Shown one piece after another: positions 1 through 9,210 of a stretch of DNA of 52,874 nt. The stretch is from positions 1 to 52,874 of the forward strand of contig NZ_JAPCHX010000010.1 in NCBI RefSeq assembly GCF_026107415.2. The letters are read 5' to 3'. This DNA is from Microbacterium sp. MPKO10. GTDB lineage: Bacteria; Actinomycetota; Actinomycetes; Actinomycetales; Microbacteriaceae. The notes below the pieces were generated by a model. That model was not told the DNA's origin and searched no databases. It worked only from the letters and a program-made list of their open reading frames with translations. Every line of letters starts with the position of its first letter. Position 1 is the stretch's first letter. Both the position numbers and the translations under genes were made by a program.

Positions 1-2
1 CA

Positions 3-713
3 TGGTCGCCGGGGACACCAGCAGCGTTACCGATGTCGTTTGTGAAACAAATGCGGTGCAACGGCAACACCCACAAAGTCACGATCGATGCCCACGGGGA
101 TGTGTTGAACCTGGGAGACGCGGAACGGTTTTTCACTGCGAAGCAGCGCCTTGCTCTGGTTGCGCGGGATGGGACCACGTGTGCGGCAGCGGACTGCGAC
201 ATCCCCGCCTGGCTGTGTGAAGCACACCACATCCAGGGGTGGGACAACGGTGGCCCCACCAACCTCGACAACGGAGTCCTGCTCTGCTGGTTCCACCACC
301 GGTTAGTCGAACACGGCGAATGGGCGATCACCCGCAACAACGACGGCCACCCGAAACTCGTGCCACCAGGCTGGTATGTGAACCGGAAGTATCTCGGCAA
401 ACGACACCGACCAGAGAATCATCCAGACGACGACAGCGGCGACGGTCCTGGCGCGACTCCACGCGGCGACGGCGACGACGGTCCCGAAGACGGTAACCGA
501 CCGAGCGAAGGTGGCAACTCCGGAGGCGGTGACCGTCCAGGCGATGGCGGCCGTCCCGGAGGCGGTACCGGTTCCGGACAGAGAGGCAGTCCCGGAGGCA
601 GCGGCAGCTCCGGAAACGGCGCCGGTTCCGAAAAGAGAGGCATTCACGGGGACCGAGGCGGTCCCAGAGGACACCCACCCGACTACGGGCGAGATACCGG
701 GCCGCGCACCTAA
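3..713 (+). CDS. HNH endonuclease of the DUF222 (13E12 repeat) family, 3' part
   Basis: The reading frame is open to the left edge, so only the C-terminal part is present. It carries an HNH nuclease core: a Cys pair (CAAADC), then EAHHIQGWDNGGPTNLDNG and the closing LCWFHHRLVEH, the usual metal and catalytic histidines of the HNH fold. It ends in a low-complexity Gly/Asp/Arg/Ser-rich tail of about 90 residues built from imperfect DNA repeats (about 430-650). In actinobacteria this C-terminal HNH domain is normally fused to an N-terminal DUF222 domain; that part lies outside the window. These genes occur in many copies per genome. Their role is not established, and mobility or genome-plasticity functions are only suspected. 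A second member starts at the right edge. Confidence 0.85.
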   Translation, partial: WSPGTPAALPMSFVKQMRCNGNTHKVTIDAHGDVLNLGDAERFFTAKQRLALVARDGTTCAAADCDIPAWLCEAHHIQGWDNGGPTNLDNGVLLCWFHHRLVEHGEWAITRNNDGHPKLVPPGWYVNRKYLGKRHRPENHPDDDSGDGPGATPRGDGDDGPEDGNRPSEGGNSGGGDRPGDGGRPGGGTGSGQRGSPGGSGSSGNGAGSEKRGIHGDRGGPRGHPPDYGRDTGPRT

Positions 714-1205
714 CGTACGCGGCGGCCCCGACACACGTAACGCACAAGCAGAACAGCTTGAAGCGCTACTCAGGCTGTGCCGACACCGCGAGAACCGCTG
801 CCGGGCAATAGCAGTGGTGGTATTCGAGGGACAGATTGTCAGTTTCAGCTGGGTCGTCAGTCTGTGAGATACGGCGCCGGGGCCCTGAACGCGACATCCC
901 CGACACACTGGATGCCCAGGCACAACCACGTAAAGCACTTGAGGCACTGCCAAGAGTGCCCGGGGCCTAGAGATGAATCGTCTGATCGGCCCCAACCTGT
1001 ATAGGGCGTGCTCAGGTGCCGGTGAATGTTCCGGATTGACCAGCTCGAGACGTGTGCCCACGACTCACGACAAGAGCGCGAGGGTGACTGACTTTCGCCT
1101 GGCGTTCGCAAGCGACATCAGTCTCAAAACGTAACCGCACGTCATGTTTCACACGGAGCGTGACGAGAGGGGAAACCCCACGTAGCTTCTGTTGATATTT
1201 CCGCG
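714..1205. other. Intergenic region without a convincing gene
   Basis: Nearly 500 bases with no supportable gene. Two stretches (about 729-782 and 900-960) resemble each other imperfectly, both opening with CGACACAC, and could be debris of the Gly-rich tail region of DUF222 genes. The promoter of the downstream flavoprotein operon must lie here, but I cannot place convincing -35 and -10 boxes. Confidence 0.4.
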
Positions 1206-1218
1206 ACAGGAGGACCTC

Positions 1219-2463
1219 ATGCCCGCAGCATCCGACCGCCTCGAGACCGCTCTCGAGCGACTTCGTCCCGTCTTCGACGCGATCGCTGTCGACGCCTACT
1301 CGCGCGAGCAAGATCATCTGCTCCCGCGCGACCACGTCAGGCAGCTGGTGGATGCCGGTTTCGGAAGCCTGCGAGTGCCCGCCGAGCGAGGCGGCTCCGG
1401 TCTCAGCATCCCCGAACTCGCTCGCGTTCTCACGGAACTCGCCGCCGCCGACTCGAACCTGCCGCAGATCTTCCGCGGCCACATCGCCTTCGTCGAAGAC
1501 CAGCTCACCTCACCCGACTCGCCCGAGCGCGACACGTGGCTCGACCGCTTCGTCGCCGGCGAGATCGTCGGCAACGCGTGGAGTGAGGTGGGATCCGGGA
1601 CGGTCGGCACATCGCAGACCACGGTGGCGCACACCGACGACGGCTACGTCGTGAACGGCAGCAAGTACTACACGACAGGCAGCATCTACGCGGACTGGAC
1701 GGATGTCACCGCCACCGACTCCGCGACGGGCGAATCGGTCACCGCCTTGGTGCGGATCGATCAGACCGGCGTCACCGTGCGCGACGACTGGAACGGATTC
1801 GGTCAACAGCTCACCGGCACCGGCACGATCATCTTCGAGAACGCTCGCGTCGAGCCGAGCGAGGTGCGCCTGTTCGAGTCGCGCTTCCGCTACCAGACGG
1901 CCCTGTACCAGCTGGTGCTGCTCACGGTGCTCGCCGGTGTAGCGTCATCGATCGAGACGGATGCTGCCACGCAGATCACCGCGCGAAAGAGAACGTATTC
2001 CCACGCCAACGCCGACCTCGTACGCCACGATGCGCAGATTCTCGGCGTCGCGGGTGAACTCTCGGCCATCGCATTCACCGCTGACGCGACGGTGCAGCAC
2101 GTCGCCGAGGTCGTGCAGCGAGCGTTCGAAACCGCAGCGACGCGCGACTCGGCCGACGACCGTGCTGCCAACGTCGCCGCCGAGATCGCGTCAGCGCAGG
2201 GGCAGATCGTGTTGTCGAAGCTCGTTCCGGAGGCCGCGACGAAGGTGTTCGACACCCTTGGAGCATCCGGAATCAGCCGTGATGTCGGGCTTGACCGGCA
2301 CTGGCGCAACGCCCGCACCGTCGTGAGCCACAACCCGTGGATCTACAAGGCACGCATCGTGGGCGACTGGTCGGTCAACGGCACAGAGCCGCCGTATGTG
2401 TGGAACATCGGCGTGGCCGCTGCCAAGTCGTCGGCGCCGGAGGCATCCTCGACGCCCGTTTAG
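1219..2463 (+). CDS. Acyl-CoA dehydrogenase-fold flavin monooxygenase (DszC/SfnB-like)
   Basis: 414 residues. The ATG at 1219 is preceded by a strong ribosome site (ACAGGAGG) and is preferred over the upstream in-frame TTG. The protein has the three-part acyl-CoA dehydrogenase layout: helical N-terminal domain (about 1-115), a beta domain with the flavin-binding stretch NAWSEVGSGTVG (about 116-225), and a C-terminal helical domain ending in HWRNARTVVSHNPWIYKARI. The WRN-R-T-x-S-H signature near the end is typical of reduced-flavin-dependent monooxygenases such as DszC and SfnB-type proteins, not true fatty-acyl-CoA dehydrogenases. It is first of three same-strand genes with a homologous flavoprotein and a permease, so it may oxidise an imported sulfur- or nitrogen-containing organic compound. 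The substrate cannot be read from sequence. Confidence 0.8.
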   Translation: MPAASDRLETALERLRPVFDAIAVDAYSREQDHLLPRDHVRQLVDAGFGSLRVPAERGGSGLSIPELARVLTELAAADSNLPQIFRGHIAFVEDQLTSPDSPERDTWLDRFVAGEIVGNAWSEVGSGTVGTSQTTVAHTDDGYVVNGSKYYTTGSIYADWTDVTATDSATGESVTALVRIDQTGVTVRDDWNGFGQQLTGTGTIIFENARVEPSEVRLFESRFRYQTALYQLVLLTVLAGVASSIETDAATQITARKRTYSHANADLVRHDAQILGVAGELSAIAFTADATVQHVAEVVQRAFETAATRDSADDRAANVAAEIASAQGQIVLSKLVPEAATKVFDTLGASGISRDVGLDRHWRNARTVVSHNPWIYKARIVGDWSVNGTEPPYVWNIGVAAAKSSAPEASSTPV

Positions 2464-2542
2464 AGGCGTCTGCCACGCAGCATCCGCACCTTCGGGCGCG
2501 TCCGTTAAGCGGCATCCGAATCACGTACGAAAGGGAACCACC

Positions 2543-3799
2543 ATGACCGATGTCTCCGTCGAATCACCAGCGCACCCGGAGCGGGCGCAAGCCTCGCGTT
2601 CACCCTGGCAAGGGGCCGCAGATCGTGCCGAGCGCGAGCACTGGACTGACGTCGCCACCGAGGTCGCACAGACGCTGGCGCGCGATGTCGTTCAGCGAGA
2701 CCGCGAAAACACGCCGCCTCATGCGCAGATCGATCTGCTGCGCGACAGCGGGCTCACCGAGCTGCTGATTCCCACGAGCCTCGGCGGCCGCGGCGGGCAC
2801 TGGGAGACCGCCTTCGAGGCAACGCGGATCATCGCCCGCGTCGACGCATCCACTGCCCATCTACTCGGCTACCACTACCTCAACCAGGCGTGCATTGCCT
2901 TCTACGGGCACGACGTCGAACGGCAGAACCGCTGGTTCCGGCGCAGCATCGACGAGCGCCTCACCTGGTCGGACGCGTTCAACCCCGTCGACCCCGACCT
3001 CAGCCTCGAATTCGACGGCACCGATTACCGTCTGAACGGGTTCAAGAAGTTCGCGACAGGATCCTCCGTCACCGACATCGTGATCACTGGCGCTCCGGCA
3101 TCCGGCGGCCCCTACGACGGCAACCTCGTGATCATCGGAGTGGACAGCCGGCGCGAGGGCGTTCACCATCTCGATGACTGGGACAACATCGGCTACCGCA
3201 CGTCGGACAGTGGATCGGTACGCTTCGACAGCGTCCGAGTGACGGATGCTGACGTGGTCGGCGTCGACAAGGGCGATCCGTTCTCCACCGTCGTGACCCC
3301 TGGCGTGCAACTGCTGTTCGGCAACATTTACCTCGGCATCGCCCAGGGCGCGCTGGCGCAGGGGCGAGAGGTCACGCTCGCTCGTCGCGGCGCCTGGTTC
3401 CTCAGCACGGCCGAGCGGTATTCAGACGATCCACTTACGCAGCGGACCTATGGCGACCTCGTCTCGCACACCGCGGCCGTCGAGGCGCTCGCAGACTCGC
3501 TCAACCGTCGTTACGACGAGGTTGTCGAGCGCGGCGACGCCGTGACGGCAGCAGACCGAGCCGACCTTGAAGTGGCGATCGCCCGGCTCAAGGTCGTGGC
3601 GAACGACGTGGGCCTCGATGTCGCCTCGCGCATTTACGACGTCACGGGAGCAAACTCAACCCGTTCGGGGCTTGGTCTTGACCTGCACTGGCGCAACATT
3701 CGCACCCACAGTCTCCACGACCCGGTCGACTACAAGCGCGTCGAGGTCGGCGCGCACTACCTCCTGGGCACGGTGCAGCCCATTTCCCTGTACACCTGA
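2543..3799 (+). CDS. Second acyl-CoA dehydrogenase-fold flavin monooxygenase (DszC-like)
   Basis: 418 residues, starting at the ATG after AAAGGGAACCACC. It is a paralogue of the gene before it. Visible elements are an N-terminal helical domain, FKKFATGSSVTD in the flavin-binding beta domain (about 165-190), and the C-terminal LDLHWRNIRTHSLHDPVDYK, which is very close to the ending of DszC-family dibenzothiophene monooxygenases. These enzymes need a separate flavin reductase, and none is encoded nearby. It follows the first flavoprotein by 79 bases and precedes the permease by 16, so one transcript is likely. Whether the pair forms a heteromer or acts in successive steps is unknown. Confidence 0.82.
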   Translation: MTDVSVESPAHPERAQASRSPWQGAADRAEREHWTDVATEVAQTLARDVVQRDRENTPPHAQIDLLRDSGLTELLIPTSLGGRGGHWETAFEATRIIARVDASTAHLLGYHYLNQACIAFYGHDVERQNRWFRRSIDERLTWSDAFNPVDPDLSLEFDGTDYRLNGFKKFATGSSVTDIVITGAPASGGPYDGNLVIIGVDSRREGVHHLDDWDNIGYRTSDSGSVRFDSVRVTDADVVGVDKGDPFSTVVTPGVQLLFGNIYLGIAQGALAQGREVTLARRGAWFLSTAERYSDDPLTQRTYGDLVSHTAAVEALADSLNRRYDEVVERGDAVTAADRADLEVAIARLKVVANDVGLDVASRIYDVTGANSTRSGLGLDLHWRNIRTHSLHDPVDYKRVEVGAHYLLGTVQPISLYT

Positions 3800-3815
3800 T
3801 CTCGAAGGACACATC

Positions 3816-5252
3816 GTGTCGACAACACTCACCAACACATCACGCGAAACGGATGCCGCGGGCGCGCCGAAACTTCGCGGATCCCTCGGCGTCGCCAGCA
3901 TCGTCTTCATCGTTGTGGCGGCGGCCTCGCCCCTCGGCGTCATCGGCGGACCGGTGCCGCTCGGTATCGCCAACGGCAACGGGACCGGATTCCCCTTCAC
4001 CTACCTGGTCGTCACGGGAGTGCTCCTGCTGTTCGCCGTCGGGTTCACAACGGCCACCCCGCTTGTCACCGCGGCTGGAGCGTTCTTCGCCTACGTGGCC
4101 AAGGGGCTCGGGCGGTCGGCCGGCCTCGGCGCGGCGTTCGCGGCGCTGCTGTCGTACCTCGCGCTGGAAGCCGGCGTCTTCGGTCTCTTCGGCCCCGGAG
4201 TCGGGGAACTGCTGCAGAGCTACGGCCTGCCGGAACTTCCCTGGTGGATCTACGCGGCGGTTGGTTTCGCCGTCGTGTCTGCGCTCGGCTACTTCAACAT
4301 CAACCTGTCAGGCAAGGTTCTGGGCGTGCTGCTCGTCGCTGAGGTCGCGATCGTCGTGGTTCTCGATGCCGTCGTCGTCGCGCAGGGCGGCGGACCGGAG
4401 GGGTTCTCCACGGGAATCGTCACGCCAGCCGAGATCGTCTCTGGCGCGCCCGGATTCGCCATCCTCTTCGCGATTCTGAGCTTCGTCGGGTTCGAGGCAA
4501 CCGCGGTCTTCCGCGACGAGGCGCGTGAACCCGAGCGGACGATCCCGAAGGCAACGTACATCGCCCTGGTGCTGATCGGCGTGTTCTATGCCTTCTCAAG
4601 CTGGGTTCTCATCACAGCCAACGGAGACAGTGTCGTTGTGGAACGCGCTGCCGAAAACTCGGGAACGATCCTCACGACAACGACAGAGGCATACCTCGGA
4701 GCCCTAGGCGGGCACATCATCCAGGTTCTCTTCGTGACCAGCCTCTTCGCCTGCATCCTGTCGTTCCACAACATCGCGTCGCGTTACTTCTTCGCTCTCG
4801 CGTCCAAGGGCGTCCTCGCGCGCGGCCTCGGAAGCGTGCACCCGCGTCATGGGTCGCCCTCACGAGCATCCGCGGCGACATCGATCACCGTCGCCGTGCT
4901 CGTTGCGCTCGCCGCCGTTCTCGGCCTGGATCCGATCGACCAGTTCTACACCTGGCTCGGTGGCATCTCGTCTGTCGGCGTCGTTCTGCTGCTCGTTCTG
5001 ACGAGCGTCGCCGTGTTGGTGCTGCTGCGCACGGAGCGGGCGCGCGTCGGCCTGTGGAGAGCGTCCGTCGCCCCGGCGCTCGGGCTGACGGGACTTGTCG
5101 CGTTCTTCATCGTGATCCTGTTCAACCTCCCCGTGCTCGTCGGCGAGAGCTCGTACGGCCCGTTCTCATGGGGGATCCTCGTGCTCTTCGCGCTCGCCTT
5201 TGCCGCAGGCCCGGTCGTGGCGCGGGTGCGCGCACCGAGAGACCTCGACTGA
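3816..5252 (+). CDS. APC-family amino acid/organic cation permease
   Basis: 478 residues from a GTG placed 16 bases after the preceding stop, with GAAGGA upstream. It has about 12 hydrophobic segments. The APC signature is seen in GSLGVASIVFIVVAAASPLG (TM1), in a middle segment SFVGFEATAVFRDEAREPER followed by IPKA, and in SFHNIASRYFFALA. These match amino acid permeases of the APC superfamily that import amino acids or amines with protons. Tight coupling to two flavin monooxygenases suggests it imports their substrate or a related compound. A 16-bp perfect hairpin immediately after the stop probably ends the operon. Confidence 0.85.
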   Translation: MSTTLTNTSRETDAAGAPKLRGSLGVASIVFIVVAAASPLGVIGGPVPLGIANGNGTGFPFTYLVVTGVLLLFAVGFTTATPLVTAAGAFFAYVAKGLGRSAGLGAAFAALLSYLALEAGVFGLFGPGVGELLQSYGLPELPWWIYAAVGFAVVSALGYFNINLSGKVLGVLLVAEVAIVVVLDAVVVAQGGGPEGFSTGIVTPAEIVSGAPGFAILFAILSFVGFEATAVFRDEAREPERTIPKATYIALVLIGVFYAFSSWVLITANGDSVVVERAAENSGTILTTTTEAYLGALGGHIIQVLFVTSLFACILSFHNIASRYFFALASKGVLARGLGSVHPRHGSPSRASAATSITVAVLVALAAVLGLDPIDQFYTWLGGISSVGVVLLLVLTSVAVLVLLRTERARVGLWRASVAPALGLTGLVAFFIVILFNLPVLVGESSYGPFSWGILVLFALAFAAGPVVARVRAPRDLD

Positions 5253-5254
5253 TG

Positions 5255-5298
5255 GCGGATGCTGTCGCGCGACCAGCTGAGTGCGCGACAGCATCCGC
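5255..5298 (+). terminator. Perfect 16-bp stem after the APC permease
   Basis: Arms 5255-5270 and 5283-5298 (GCGGATGCTGTCGCGC and its exact reverse complement) enclose a 12-base loop, beginning 2 bases after the permease stop. There is no clear T tract, as is common in high-GC actinobacteria. Each arm contains one copy of the octamer GGATGCTG that is highly over-represented throughout the window. Confidence 0.75.
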
Positions 5299-5428
5299 GT
5301 CACCCCGCTCGTACGACGGGACGTTGCCCATCGTTCACCGTCGCGTCACGCTGCGCCTCTACGTTCGCTGAGTGGCACCGGAACAGGTGCCAGGCCGCGG
5401 CCGCCCCCGGCCGACACGTGGAGGAAGA

Positions 5429-7849
5429 ATGACAGCACCGCTCACAGCGGGTCTGCGTCCGCGAGCATCCCACCGCTCGAGACGCACCATCGCCACTGCC
5501 AGTGCCACGGCACTGCTGGCAACCATGTTTTCTGCGTCGGCCGGCGTCGCGTTCGCCGCCGAACTGCCAGACACCTACATCGACACGGATTCGACCGTGT
5601 GGAGCTACTCCGACAATGACACCGATCCCGCCGCCAGCTCCGACGACCGCCTCGCGTGGACGACAGCGGACTTCGACGACTCGGAGTGGAAGACCGCGAC
5701 GGGCAGCTTCGGCGCCAAGAACGGCGAAGCCGAGGGCATCGGCGACGACTTCCCGATCACGACACTGCTGAACCAATACGTCGACGGCGAGGCCGCACCG
5801 AACGTGCGCACCTTTCACTTCCGCACCGACGTCACGGTCACCGCGGACGAGCTCTCGGAGCTCACCGGCCTGAACGGCACAGTCACGTACGACGACGCCG
5901 TGCAGATCTTCGTCAACGGTACGAAGGTCGCCGGATTCGTCGACGACAAAGTGGATGCTGCGCCCGAGGCCGAGCGCAACCTGATGTACGCGGGTGAGAG
6001 CAACGGTTCCCCGATCACGTCGACGTTCACGATCCCGACCGAGGCGCTTCAGCCCGGGGAGAACACCGTGGCGGTCGCGCTCTACCAGGACCGCGACACC
6101 AGCTCTGACATCTACTTCGACCTGAGTTCACTTGAACCCGCCGTCACGCCCGAGCACGCGAGCTTCGACAATCTCGTCATGACCATCGGCGGCGACGAGA
6201 GCGCGCGCAACCTCACCTGGTACACGGACGTCGACGAGGCGCAGTACGTGCAATACGCTGTGGCACCAGCATCCGGAACCGACTTCCCCGCCGACAGCGC
6301 GACGACCGTCGAGGCAAGTGGCGGTGAGACCACGAGCGGCGAGCAGAACCGCCGCGCCACGATCGACGGCCTGAGCGAGAACACCACGTACGCATACCGG
6401 GTGGGAAGCGACGCGCTGGGCTGGTCTGAGGCGCAGACGTTCAGCACCGCTGACTTCTCGGGTGACTACAACTTCCTCTTCTTCGGCGATCCGCAGATTG
6501 GTGCCTCGGGAAATGTGGCATCGGATGAAGAGGGCTGGCAGGACACCCTCGACGTCGCGCTTCAGCAGTTCCCGCAGAGCGAGATGCTGTTCTCGGCGGG
6601 CGACCAGGTCAACACCGCCTCGAGCGAGACGGAGTATGACGCGTTCCTGTCTCCGACACAGATGCAGCAGATTCCGGTCGTGCCGGTGAACGGCAACCAC
6701 GACGTCGGCTCCAAGGCCTACGAGCAGCACTACACCACGCCGAACCTTGACCCCGAGGCTGGCGCAGCGCTGAGCGACTCGTCGTCGGGCGGCGACTACT
6801 GGTTCATGTTCAAGGACGTGCTCTACCTGGTGATCAACTCGAACAACCCTGACATCGACGCGCACGAGCAGTTCTTGCGCGACGTCGTCGCCGAGCATGG
6901 CGACGAGGCGAAATGGTCGGTGCTGGCGTTCCACCACTCGATTTACTCTGTGGCCGCTCACGTCAATGACTCGAACATCATCTCGATGCGCAACGAGCTG
7001 CCCACGCTCATCAGCGACATCGGCATCGACCTGGTGCTGCAGGGTCACGACCACAGTTACACGCGCAGCTACCTCATCAACAACGGTGAGCTCGCGAACC
7101 CAGACGAGACGGCCGCGTCGAACGAGGTCGTTGCGGGTGAGGGCGACGTGCTCTACGTCACGGCGAACTCTGCGAGCGGCTCGAAGTATTACGACGTGAC
7201 CGCTCCCGACGCCTGGTACGCCTCGGTGATCAACCAGGAGAAGGTGCGCAACTACACCAACATCGAGGTGACGGACGACGCCATCACGATCACGACGTAC
7301 CGCAGCGAGCAGACCGGTGCGCGGGCCGCGGTGAACAGCGTTGTCGATGAGGTGACGCTCACGCGTGAAGACACCGAAGCTCCGCAGCTGACGGTGCCCG
7401 AGTCGGGCGAGGTCGAGCAGGCTGCAGACTTTGACCCGATGGCCGGCGTCAGCGCCGTCGATGATCGAGACGGTGACCTCACGGATGCTGTCACGGTGAC
7501 CGGAAGCGTCGACACGTCGACGCTTGGCAACTACGCGCTCGAGTACAGCGTGTCGGATGCCGCGGGAAACACGCAGACCGCAACGCGCGAGGTGACTGTC
7601 GTCGCCGCGGGCACCGGAACCGGGCCGGGGGAGAACCCCGACGATGGTACGGAAGATGGTTCTGATGACGGTACGGCTCCGGGCGGTTCCGACGGTTCGG
7701 GTTCCGGCGGTTCGGATGCCGCGAGCGGCGAACTTCCGTACACGGGTTCGGAGGCCCTTCTCGCGCTGATCGTCGCCTCCTTGCTCGTGATGCTCGGTGC
7801 CGGGCTTGCTGTTTCAGCGGCTGTGCGTCGTCGCCGACTGAGCGCGTAA
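5429..7849 (+). CDS. Cell-wall-anchored calcineurin-like metallophosphatase (purple acid phosphatase type)
   Basis: 806 residues from an ATG with GGAGGAAG upstream. Order of parts: export signal (basic start, hydrophobic core about 20-42, cleavage near FAAELPD); a galactose-binding-like beta region (about 45-235); a fibronectin-like N-terminal domain of purple acid phosphatases (about 240-345); the metallophosphatase core with FFGDPQIG (about 352), GDQVN, GNHD (about 423), FHHSIYS and QGHDHSYTR (about 536), which supply the two-metal ligands; a DUF5011-type Ig-like domain (about 650-725); a Gly/Ser/Asp linker; and LPYTG (about 769), a hydrophobic segment and RRRR, a sortase sorting signal. 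It should hydrolyse phosphoesters at the cell surface. The natural substrate is unknown; phosphate or nucleotide scavenging is plausible. Confidence 0.9.
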   Translation: MTAPLTAGLRPRASHRSRRTIATASATALLATMFSASAGVAFAAELPDTYIDTDSTVWSYSDNDTDPAASSDDRLAWTTADFDDSEWKTATGSFGAKNGEAEGIGDDFPITTLLNQYVDGEAAPNVRTFHFRTDVTVTADELSELTGLNGTVTYDDAVQIFVNGTKVAGFVDDKVDAAPEAERNLMYAGESNGSPITSTFTIPTEALQPGENTVAVALYQDRDTSSDIYFDLSSLEPAVTPEHASFDNLVMTIGGDESARNLTWYTDVDEAQYVQYAVAPASGTDFPADSATTVEASGGETTSGEQNRRATIDGLSENTTYAYRVGSDALGWSEAQTFSTADFSGDYNFLFFGDPQIGASGNVASDEEGWQDTLDVALQQFPQSEMLFSAGDQVNTASSETEYDAFLSPTQMQQIPVVPVNGNHDVGSKAYEQHYTTPNLDPEAGAALSDSSSGGDYWFMFKDVLYLVINSNNPDIDAHEQFLRDVVAEHGDEAKWSVLAFHHSIYSVAAHVNDSNIISMRNELPTLISDIGIDLVLQGHDHSYTRSYLINNGELANPDETAASNEVVAGEGDVLYVTANSASGSKYYDVTAPDAWYASVINQEKVRNYTNIEVTDDAITITTYRSEQTGARAAVNSVVDEVTLTREDTEAPQLTVPESGEVEQAADFDPMAGVSAVDDRDGDLTDAVTVTGSVDTSTLGNYALEYSVSDAAGNTQTATREVTVVAAGTGTGPGENPDDGTEDGSDDGTAPGGSDGSGSGGSDAASGELPYTGSEALLALIVASLLVMLGAGLAVSAAVRRRRLSA

Positions 7850-7874
7850 CCCGAGAACGCGTCACGTGTACGCC

Positions 7875-7913
7875 GTGCGGCAGGTGTAGGCTTCGTGCCG
7901 GTGCCTGCCGCAC
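7875..7913 (+). terminator. 10-bp stem after the metallophosphatase
   Basis: GTGCGGCAGG (7875-7884) pairs exactly with CCTGCCGCAC (7904-7913) around a 19-base loop, 25 bases after the stop. It is a plausible terminator without a T tract. Confidence 0.5.
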
Positions 7914-8124
7914 TCGTGTTCGTGCCGTCGCTCGTCGATCTGTCTACTGCCGCTCGTATCGCTGAAGTCCTCAGCGATCCGGCCGCCGAAACTGTCAGCG
8001 ACTCTGCCGCTGAAACCCTCAGCCTCCGAAGACCCGAGTTGAGAACTCATCTCTGAAGTCCAAGCCTCTTGAATTCAGAATCGCGAAGACCGGACCTGCG
8101 AAGACCAGACCCGTGAAAGGGCAC

Positions 8125-8766
8125 ATGTTCAGATCTCACCTCCGACTCACCGGAGTCGGCCTCGTTCTCGTCGCAGCCGTCGCGCTCACGGCGTGTTCCG
8201 TCGAGGGCGCCGCCGCGGGCGGTGAAACGTCATCTCGCGCGCCGGGAGAGGCAACTCCTCAGGCGGCAGAACCCCAGCCGAGTGCGTCGCCGTCGCCGGG
8301 CAGCGTGCTGTCGGTGCCGACGCAGCTACCCCCGATTGAGGCGGGGGTCGAGATCGTGTTCGTTGTCGCCGAGGGAACGGATGACGCGATACCGGATGCT
8401 GTGGAGAAAGCCGCAGCGAGTGTCGACGCGTCCGTCGACGTCGTCGTGTCGGAGCCGTCTGGCGTCGTCACCGATCTGGCGGCCGCGGCCGAACGTTCTG
8501 ACGTTGTCCTTGTGTCTGGGGCCGACCTCCTGGTCAGTCTGGATGCTGTGTCGTCACAGACCCTCGATGTGCAGTTCCTCGTTCTCGGTGCGCAGCTGCC
8601 CGAACCGACGGGCAACGTCACCGCTGTGGTGTGGCCCGGGGCTGATGCGCGGAACGCTGGCTCGCCAGCATCCGATGATCTCGTCGAGCGCGTGCCGACT
8701 GCGCTCAAGGCCGGGCTGGCTCTCATCGGTGACGGCGGTGCCGGCATGGTCTACGAGCTTCCCTGA
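8125..8766 (+). CDS. Lipoprotein of unknown function
   Basis: 213 residues. The ATG at 8125, after GAAAGG, is chosen over an in-frame GTG 12 bases upstream. A bacterial lipoprotein signal is clear: a basic start, a hydrophobic segment and the lipobox LTAC, which would leave an N-terminal lipidated Cys at residue 24. A Ser/Pro/Ala-rich spacer (about 30-70) leads into a compact alpha/beta domain with alternating hydrophobic strands such as EIVFVVAEG, DVVLVSGADLL and VQFLVLGAQL. This resembles a lone Rossmann-like lobe as in periplasmic binding proteins, but it is too short for a full one. I do not recognise a family. It stands alone between a terminator and a short tandem repeat. Confidence 0.7.
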   Translation: MFRSHLRLTGVGLVLVAAVALTACSVEGAAAGGETSSRAPGEATPQAAEPQPSASPSPGSVLSVPTQLPPIEAGVEIVFVVAEGTDDAIPDAVEKAAASVDASVDVVVSEPSGVVTDLAAAAERSDVVLVSGADLLVSLDAVSSQTLDVQFLVLGAQLPEPTGNVTAVVWPGADARNAGSPASDDLVERVPTALKAGLALIGDGGAGMVYELP

Positions 8767-8801
8767 GGCAGCGGGCAGCGGGCAGCGGGCAGCGGTCAGC
8801 G
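8767..8801 (+). repeat. Heptanucleotide tandem repeat GGCAGCG x5
   Basis: Four exact copies of GGCAGCG and a fifth with one change (GTCAGCG) begin immediately after the lipoprotein stop codon. The 7-base unit is not a multiple of three and lies outside any supported gene. Confidence 0.85.
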
Positions 8802-9210
8802 GTCGGCAGGAATCTCTCGACCAATATTGACGGTTTCGGCCTGGGCGACTCTACTTCGGCGAACAATTTCCGTAAACGATCTTCGCAACTTCATCGCGGC
8901 CGGGGACATCGTCAGAGGGGAGTTTTCTCAAGGTTGATGCCCGGGCACACGTGGTGCCGGCAGGATAAGTCCACTGGCTGCCCAGTCATTCAGCCGATCA
9001 GAGCGAGGCGTTTACACGAGGGCATGAACACAGTCTAAATTTGCCCGGACTCATCTGCCGGGCTGAAACCTGGCAAGTGCGCCCAAATGATTGACGTCTG
9101 CCTCGGCTGCTCTTCGTACCGACATGATCGAAGCCTATCTATAAGCACGGCTCCGCAGTTCGGATACTGACCGAGCCGGCGCCCGCCAGAAACGACCGAT
9201 GCCGGGCGCA
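8802..9210. other. Intergenic region, no gene recognised
   Basis: About 400 bases between the lipoprotein and the 3' end of arsR. Only short open stretches occur (for example one ending EFSQG at about 8937), and none has a ribosome site or recognisable similarity. Part of a decayed mobile segment at the edge of the arsenic operon is possible but unproven. A weak GCGCCC/GGGCGC stem near 9180-9210 could terminate arsR. Confidence 0.35.

Noticed and set aside
1130-1218. Possible riboswitch before the flavoprotein operon
   Set aside because: Some short GC stems occur, but no conserved core of a known riboswitch class can be recognised.
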